A stretch of DNA of 64,000 nt, taken from positions 5,831,001 through 5,895,000 of the forward strand of contig NC_092673.1 in NCBI RefSeq assembly GCF_964355755.1, written 5' to 3'. This DNA is from Antedon mediterranea (Eukaryota; Echinodermata; Crinoidea; Comatulida; Antedonidae). Under the pieces are notes generated by a model that saw nothing but the letters and a program-made list of their open reading frames with translations, was not told where the DNA came from and did not search any database. Positions 56,710-64,000 of this stretch are shown here, piece after piece. A program made the translations under genes and the position numbers. The stretch's first letter is position 1, and each line of letters starts with the position of its first letter.

Positions 56710-58906
56710 CAGGGCCGTAGCCAGGATCTGTCAAGGGGGGGTTCGCACACTAAGTATTTGGGTCACCCCCATACCTACCCCCCCCCCCCCTGGGGTGGGG
56801 CCTGAGGCGAAGCAGATGGCCGGAAAAGACACTCTCATGCAGCATGCTACCAATGAGCAAAACGATCGTACTTGGACTCGTGGACTAACGATAACATTTG
56901 TTGCCGTATGTTAGATGCGCGTGCTCTGTGCGGAACCGCCGATTGTTTGATCATTTACTCGATATTTTGTTTTGCGTTCAAGTTCAATGCGAACGTACGT
57001 CTAGGAGAAGCCCCGAAAAAAGCACACTGGGTGAAGGCAAATGCAATTCTTATTATAGCTCTATCTATAATATTTATTTACAGCAATTTGTTGAGGAAAT
57101 TAAATATGCCAATGTAAATAGGTGATATTGATACATTTGAGTACGTATCGGCTGGTGGTCTAGAAAAAAATAATCGGATGTCATAATGTGAACTACAGTA
57201 CATGATACCATAGATATTATAGTGCAAAATATTAATATTCACTATAATCCTCTATGATACATTATACTTCATAGCCACACATTAATACTGATGTATGTCG
57301 GAAGGCTATATACTTTATGCATGCTGCCTGACTGCCAGTGATCTAAACAATAGAGAGAAATGGTGAACCGCGATGACGTCACTCAAATTTCACCGAGTGG
57401 GTATAGATTGTAAACAAACCATTTCGCCACATGTTTTTGTATGGGAAATTCCGATGGGTTGAGTTAAAAAGGTAGTTAGAAAAGAACGTTTAAAACACAC
57501 ATAATAGCAGTATCTTTTTATTTTGCAACACCCTTAACAATTTTAATGTTATATGGGCAAATCTTAACATATTTTATTTCAATTTGGATTGAATTAAGAC
57601 GCGTTTTTGTTATATACTGTACCCAGCTCTAGGCCCTAGATAGTTTCGCTGATGCTGTGTTGACCTCGAGTAGGCCTACTCGAGCAGGCCTACTCGAGCG
57701 AGCCTAGCACGGATTATCGGTTATTATAATAATAATAATAATATTGGAAATTCTTTATTGCATATTATATAACACCTATATAAATTCCTGTCATTTGATT
57801 GGACGAATGTGGGTCACATGGCGTGCAATAGTACGCACTATTCAACGATCGTTAAATAGTACTTTTTGAAACATTTTTGTTTGTTATTTAGATGTTATAT
57901 AAAACAAATAATGAATGTTTTGTATTCGTGTAATGGTACAAATAATGGCACTTGGTGAATGATGAAAGGTTATATCAACTCGGCTTTGCCTCGTTGATAT
58001 AACCTTTCATCATTCACCTCGTGCCATTATTTGTACCATTGCACTCATAAACATTCATTATTTGTATACTGTACTACTACTACTTTAGCTAGGGTGCTGC
58101 TAGGCCTCTCCTAGCTAGGTAGTAAGACTAAATAGAGCATCTCTAGTAGACGTAAGCCTAGCATTTAGTTTCAGCTTGACAACTGCCATTTTGTTATGTG
58201 GCTAGTGATGCTTCCTGCCGGGGGGCTACCGCCAGTAATGAATACTTGATAAGACCATTCTACTATAATACTATAGGCCTAGTCTAATGTAGACCTACAG
58301 ATAGATATGAGATATTTTTAGGAATATGATTGTGAATGATGGATGACTAAATACACAAATAGAAAAAGAATTATGAGCGTTACAGCAACAACATTGGTTA
58401 GACGACGCCATGATTCACGTGTATAAACATAGGAAATGTGCCGCCCTCAACGGTTTGTTATGATTTTATACCCACTCGGATTTTAGACGTCGGTTCGCCA
58501 TTTCTCTCTATTGGTACGCAGTTGTCTGGCGGTGTCCTTTGTACGAATCGTTCGTCCGTCCCCCAGCTCGCTGTGAGACGCGTCAATATCATGTTACATG
58601 CAGGGACCAAACATTTGTTTTTCAGGTTAAAATCGGCAATTCATTTGCAACTCTTTACAGACTATATCACTCGAAGTACGCTCATACAGGGAAGAAGGTA
58701 CTGTATGAGTTATTCCGAACGAGTTTACAAATTTTTTAATTTACGAACAACTTTTTGTACTGTGGGGCACGTATTTGGACGATTTTCGGAGATGAGGGTG
58801 AGGTATTGGGCATGTCGGGGATGGGGGTTCGCAGTCGGTTAAGGAGGGTTCGCTGTAAAAGGGGGGTTCGCCCGAACCATAAAAACCCCCCCTGGCTACG
58901 GGCCTG
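56710..58906. mobile_element. 2.2 kb inverted-repeat element with nested repeats
   Basis: Ends CAGGGCCGTAGCCAGG and CCTGGCTACGGGCCTG are flanked by CTGAC on both sides (56705-56709, 58907-58911). CAGGG ends are common in hAT-like elements, although the apparent duplication of 5 bp is short for them. Inside lie a second inverted pair (57348-57411 and 58463-58515, 'caatagagagaaatgg') and a central palindrome (57912-58052). No transposase recognised. Confidence 0.6.
57912..58052. repeat. Palindromic foldback repeat, copy 2
   Basis: Same arms as 7776-7861 (ggtacaaataatggca, gatgaaaggttatat) with a loop 'caactcggctttgcctcg' extending the stem. Confidence 0.7.
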
Positions 58907-58911
58907 CTGAC

Positions 58912-60094
58912 TAACAGAGAACATACTCCACTAAGCCTGCATCTACAGGGGTCATTGTCGCTTGTGCGAAGCGCATTTAATAACATGATAGAAGACACTT
59001 TTATACCACCGTCATGTGAACAAGTTGAGTATAAAAAATTACAAAACTGCTTTAAAGTAAACATGTATATATAAGTTGGATTAATATGTTTAACCCAACT
59101 AAGGAGAGCAGACAAACAGCCCAGCATCAGAAATCAGAAATGTTCAAATGGTTTTCACAACATTGGTATTATGCTGATGATTTACCTGATGACAACATAC
59201 TTGGCTCAAAGATTATTCAGCAAACATCTCAGATTCTATCAATTCAGTGATTGCATCTATTGTTATAAATGAAATAGTATTTCCAGTCATATTATTAAAT
59301 CTGTGAAAAAAACAAACGAAATGGGTTGATTAATGGAGAAAAACAAAACACATTGCAAAGTAAGTATTTACAATCATTTTTTTTTATATTTGAGAATGGT
59401 AATAAGAAATGTTCCCAGAAATTCACTGTCACAATGAGTTGGTACTGTGTGTACCTGTACCCATTCACTGACAAAGGTAATAAACACTGTAGAAACCATA
59501 TGACAATCATACATATCCAGGTACCACACAAGATCTCTGCAAATGAATATTATTATTTGTTTGCATAAAATAGAACAGATACGGTAGTTAAATAAATATT
59601 TTAAAATAATGCTCTTTTATGCTGAAGCACACATTGGTACATTGATAAATTAGTACTGTATAGACAGAAAATAAAAAAAAATATTACAACAATTGAAAGA
59701 AAAAAAAATAGTTAGCTAGTAATATAGCTCAGATAAGAAAATTGGGATATTGTCCTAAATCCTAAAAGAGAACATAGAAATTACAGATTGATTTAAAAAA
59801 AGGAATGAGCATATTACATTTTGTTTCTATATATTACTATGGCTTGTCATACTTTATAAAGAAAGTTTGCGTGACAAGTTCTATTAAAAACCAGAGTTCA
59901 CAACATTCATATCTATTATTATGAAGACAATGCATTGTATTCAAGTTTTATGACACAGAAACCATTGTTAATGATACTTATATTTATTGATGAGTAATAT
60001 TCTATTTTGCGGGGAGTCAACATTTTATGTCTATATTTATATTATTTATTGTACCACTCATAATGCTAAATATTGTGGTTTATTGTTGTTATAG
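58912..60094. other. Intergenic upstream of gene 3
   Basis: No gene recognised. A short segment near 59220 ('catctcagattctatcaat') recurs near 20955, an old dispersed repeat. Confidence 0.35.
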
Positions 60095-60172
60095 GAAGAA
60101 CTAATCCTATTGCATCTTCTAAACTCTCTACTAAATTTCAGTTTAATCCAACAAAAAGATTAAGTAATAACT
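60095..60172 (+). other. Candidate leader exon of gene 3
   Basis: A 78 nt stretch bounded by a good acceptor (ttgttgttatag) and donor (ctg|gtaagt). It lies 360 bp before the acceptor (attgtag, 60532) of gene 3's DED exon. It could be a 5' UTR exon or belong to another transcript. Confidence 0.35.
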
Positions 60173-60534
60173 GGTAAGTCTATTTTAATATAGAATTTGT
60201 CTTGTTGCTATAGTTTTTCTTGAAATAAAAGTGTTTAAGCTGTAAATAAAACCTATTTGCTTTAAAATGAAATAACAATATAATAGACGAATATATGTTA
60301 AAGGTTGATTAAAATTGAACACATTAAGAGAAATCAACAAATACAATTTGAATTTTGAGCTGGTAGAGATATAGGCCTGCTTATTAATTATCTGTATAAA
60401 TATACTAAATATATTTAGAAGATATTAATATATATAAATTTTTAAATTCTCATAATGCACCAATAATTGATGATTTGTAAAAATGAACAATATCATAATA
60501 GTAGGTAATACTCAATCTAAATGTTATTGTAGCT

Positions 60535-61195
60535 ATGAACAATGTTGTGTGTAAATTTTTAGAAATGACAACTAAAGAAGAATTTGTAGAATTTCTTGCA
60601 TGTCTAAGTGATAAATATAAGGGTGAGAAACGCTTGTGGCTAAGACTTCTGCTGAATGACCACTGCTCTGGAGAGGTTTTAAGTAGAGAAGATGTCCCAG
60701 CACTTGAATGGTTTAATGAACTTGAAAGCAAAGGTTATATTCAGAATAACCCTACTGATGTAGAAATTCTGTTGGACATTACTAAAGTAACTGAAATGAA
60801 GGAAGCGATAGATTTAATCAAAGAGTTTAAACTGAAGCATCCAAACAACAATGAAGAGTACAACTTCACCAAGGGAAAACCAATAACAGAATATCGCAAA
60901 AGACTCTTCATGGCTTTAAGAGAAAATACTACAAAAGTATCAAAAATGCTTGCCCACTACAGCCTAGGTCATCACAAGTTCAACACTATTTGGGATTTTG
61001 TATTCATCCTGGAGAGGGATAAACTTCTGGTGGATGAAGAGAAGCCAACAGAACGTTTTGCAAAACTTCTCGATAAAAAAGCAAGTGACTTGTTTTTGGG
61101 TAGGCCTACAGAAATTAGGAAAGTGAAGAGAAAAGTTAGCAATCTTGCTAGAAAAACAACTGGAAAAGTGGAAAAGACCAGGATTATGAGTGATG
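60535..61195 (+). CDS. Gene 3 exon: DED-like domain
   Basis: 661 nt, strongly similar to gene 2's exon (shared KGEKRLWLRLLL, HPNNNEEYNFTKGKPITEYR, IWDFVFILE). C-terminal tail is basic (KVKRKVSNLARKTTG). Donor atg|gtaagt, phase 1. Confidence 0.75.
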
Positions 61196-62132
61196 GTAAG
61201 TATTATATTTAAAAATAACAAGTTCTATAAACAATTCACTGCAAGCAATAAATAGATCTTTGAATATTGTATGTTGCAGTACAATCTATATAATTTTAAT
61301 TTGTTAATGTAAACCATTATAGAGTGCTTATTTAGTTTACAATGAAACTTCATCACATGATAAAGTCCTAAACATGGCGTTGATAGTGTTGTAATGCCAT
61401 TTATTGGATGACACAAAAAACAATTTTATAATATCCGTGATATGCATATACAGTATCACATTGAGTTATCTAAACAAAATTTAACATTGCTGTAAATTAT
61501 TATTGGACCCTTATTTTTTTTTTGTAGTGTTTTGATGATTATAGTTTGTTGCGTGTTAAATAATCCTATTGCCATGATTTTCAATAAACCATCTTTGTCG
61601 ATTTACTAGATGGTTTAGTGAGCACATAATGGTAAAGGTTTATTTTAAGCATTTTGTAGTTTCCCATGCATACAATGTTTTTTAGCACACACAGTCCTAT
61701 GCAAAATAGTAAAAAATAACAGTTAAAAAAAAAAAGGTAACAACCAGTTTATCTTTTTATTATTCCTATTACTCATTACAAAATAGAAAAGTTTAGTATT
61801 TGTTTTGATACGCATTTTAACACCGTGTGGTAAGTATCCAACTAATATTTACACAAGTCTTCATAAGCCAATTTATACTGTACATAAGCAAATTTGCTTT
61901 AAAAATACAGAAAGAATCTATTTTGAAGTAGACAAAGTAGGGCTGTTCAGAATTGCATTGTAAAAATATTTTGATGGAAGTTTTACATTTATAGGCCTAA
62001 CATGTAATGGAAGTTTTATTTTTATTTGCAATCTATATATAAATAATAACAACCCAATTAATCTTTACAAGTAAGAATTTGTTTCAAATGAGGTCTTTTG
62101 ACGCAACTTAATCAACAAAGAGTGCCACCAAA

Positions 62133-62175
<43 letters not shown>

Positions 62176-64000
62176 TATAACTTAATAAAGTGTTCTGCTG
62201 TCCATTTATTTTATTAAATATTCATAGTTTCACTTATCATTTCTTTAGGCCAAACTGACAGACAAACTAAAAGTAGGCCTACTACTGCACCAGTAGTACT
62301 CAACGCTGACAGAAAGGTAAAATACCAAAGACTATGAGAGACATAGTACATCTTTAGATAATAAATGTGTTGATAGGCAGCTGTTAATAATAATAAAAAA
62401 AGATGTATTATAATTTAAAATAGATGTCTAAGAAGCACATACACTGAAAAAATTAAATAAATTATGTTATATTTTACAGAAAACAGTATTTGACAGAGAT
62501 TTGGAATGTCAACAAAGATTCACAAATAAAAAAAAAACAAGTGGTAATCTACAAAATTATGGAAACAAAATGGAAAGTAATAATGATCAACATGTTTGTA
62601 AAATTAGATCGGAAATACCAGACTCCTACTTAAATGATAATCAAGCGCAATATCATTGTACTGAGTGTGAAAGGTATCGGTGTGAGCAATGTATCCAACA
62701 ACATATGGATTTGTCTGCACTGAATTGCACATCAGATGCAAATGTAGATGGAACAAGTTCACAAAAATGTTCAGTTCATACTGACAAAAAATTGGACTAT
62801 TACTGCCTTACTTGTAAACTTATGATATGTGAAGATTGCAAACATAGTCATATTGATAGAAGCAATCATAAGATGATACCAATAGAAAAAGCTCTGAATG
62901 ACATTAATCAAACTGTTAATAAAACTATAAAGATAGCTGAAGACATTAAAGAAAAGCTAAATGAAAGATTAGATGTTATCAATAAAGAAAGATCTGAGCT
63001 TGAATCTAATTTTGAGTTAAGCAGAATATCGATTGAAACTCATAAGAATGAAATTATCAGAAAGGTGAATGAGGAATCGAAGGTAATGATAGAAAAGCTT
63101 ACACAGACTTATGAAAAACAAAAAGATGTTATTGATATTCATATTAAAAGTATTGAATTAAAGCTGACACAAGTGAGCTCATTGATTGAATCTATCAATA
63201 AAATGATGAATAAACCACAAGAAACAGAAACTGTTACATCATACATGACAACTATCACTGATGTTGGGAAAAATGTTTTAGCAGATAAATCATTTACTAA
63301 AACAAGTTTTACACTAAAGTTTGTTCCGTCTCAAAGGCTGAGTGAGTTGATGAAACATGAAAGTGTTGGTAAACTTATGATTGTCACGGTTAATAAAGAA
63401 GATTGGAACATTTCAGTCACAAAAGGACAGCTATTTAGTGTGAGAGTATCAAGTCTAGCAGAGAGTGATGTTGGACAATTAACAGCCACACTAACCAACT
63501 TATCAGGTGAGAAATCTCAGAGTAAAGTAACACACAGAAAGGGAAGGTGCACAATAACAGGAAGATGTGATTTGGAAGGAGATTGGCACATGAACATCAC
63601 TGATGAAGCTATGTCGCATGTCATAGGTTCACCAGTGAGTATTAAGGTGGAACCTATTGGACTTGTACAAACGATAGAAAACATATCAGAGTATAAAGAA
63701 CATAATAAAACAGCAAAGGTAACAGATGTAGTATTAGGTACTGATGGATGTATGTTAGTGTCAAGCTACAGTAGAGAGTTAATAAAGGTGGACCAATCAG
63801 GTTGTTTTGTTTCTAGAATACAAATACCACAAAATATACAAGTGAATTACATGCATCAAATAGGCAATGGTCACATGGTGTATAGTGATTATTTAGAAAA
63901 ATGTGTTGTAATGTGTGATAATCAATATTATGAAATCAGAACCTTTGGTAAAGGAGTATTAAAATATCCAGATGGTGTACGAATAAACCAAAAAAACAGG
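60535..64000 (+). CDS. Gene 3: DED-like/B-box/NHL protein without RING, cut by window edge
   Basis: Exons are 60535-61195, 62249-62316 and 62480 to beyond 64000. Phases (1, then 0) match gene 2. The frame is open for 750 codons with no stop. DED-like domain (core DVPALEWFNELESKG, PTDVEILLDITKVTE), linker QTDRQTKSR, then KTVFDRDLECQQRFTN where genes 1 and 2 have the RING: about 40 residues including seven of the eight zinc ligands are gone. B-box 1 has lost its first Cys pair (EIPDSY for EICSSC). B-box 2 (CSVH, CLTC, CEDC, H..H), coiled coil, filamin domain and NHL repeats look intact. Likely a non-catalytic paralogue that could act as a scaffold or dominant partner. Start may be the first ATG (MNNVV) or the one 10 codons later (MTTKEE). 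Confidence 0.75.
62134..62175. repeat. (att)n microsatellite in gene 3 intron
   Basis: About 13 att units, intronic, 75 bp before the linker exon acceptor. Confidence 0.9.
62249..62316 (+). CDS. Gene 3 linker micro-exon
   Basis: 68 nt; acceptor ttctttag, donor aag|gtaaaa. Reads QTDRQTKSRPTTAP and on to ADRK; phase 2 in, phase 0 out. Confidence 0.7.
62480..64000 (+). CDS. Gene 3 large exon (partial): RING-less TRIM-NHL
   Basis: Acceptor attttacag; begins directly with AAA ACA (KTVFDRD), lacking the atgtctgct that starts this exon in genes 1 and 2, so no stand-alone TRIM start exists here. Open over 507 codons to the window end, within the NHL repeats (last visible RTFGKGVLKYPDGVRINQKN). Compared with gene 1 it also lacks a few residues in the filamin lead-in (IVTVNKEDW for SGVHKVNKEDE). 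Confidence 0.8.

Noticed and set aside
1-64000. CRISPR array or prokaryotic operon
   Set aside because: The repeats at 33900-34370 and 36760-37060 are contiguous 20-bp minisatellites without unique spacers, and the DNA is clearly eukaryotic (introns, LINEs, TRIM/DED domains).

Overview
The window looks like AT-rich, intron-bearing, transposon-dense DNA of an invertebrate deuterostome, most likely an echinoderm. The basis is the style of the genes (TRIM-NHL plus death-effector-like domains), CR1/Rex1-like and RTE-like LINEs, many short inverted-repeat transposons, and the very frequent 'taggccta' words seen in echinoderm DNA. The species assignment is inference; no ribosomal or mitochondrial marker is present.

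The real host genes are three tandem, same-strand (+) copies of one family. Gene 1 is at 11016-19580, gene 2 at 46284-52717, and gene 3 runs from 60535 off the right edge. Each starts with an exon for a death-effector-like (DED-like) domain. A tiny 41-68 nt linker exon follows, then one very large exon encoding a TRIM-NHL protein (RING, two B-boxes, coiled coil, filamin/Ig-like domain, NHL beta-propeller). Splice sites and reading phases agree in all three copies, so the DED part and the TRIM-NHL part are very likely one spliced protein. Gene 1 also has three extra phase-1 exons between DED and linker; two of them look like repeated TRADD-N-like domains. Gene 1 is intact (about 1203 aa). Gene 2 has a frameshift in the filamin domain and a hydrophobic 34-codon insertion. 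Gene 3 keeps an open frame but has lost the RING and half of B-box 1. A 25-codon scrap of a fourth copy lies at about 27265-27341.

The rest is mostly mobile DNA. 1-10.9 kb: CR1-like LINE, TTAA-type and Harbinger-like elements, repeats. 19.6-33 kb: a tandem Helitron-like array, SINEs, a foldback element and a Rex1-like LINE. 33-42 kb: a 3.2 kb transposon whose ends are 20-bp minisatellites, nested elements and dispersed repeats. 42.3-45.6 kb: an RTE-like LINE split by a Helitron-like insertion. 47-49.9 kb: an antisense RTE-like LINE inside gene 2's first coding intron. 53-59 kb: nested inverted-repeat elements (pogo-like, MULE-like and a 2.2 kb element).

Working model (inference): the genes encode a cytoplasmic sensor/E3-ligase family. 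The NHL propeller and filamin domain would bind a ligand, the coiled coil oligomerises, the RING ubiquitinates, and the DED/TRADD-N part links to death-fold signalling. Divergence among copies (intact, RING-less, truncated) suggests a rapidly evolving immune-type cluster.
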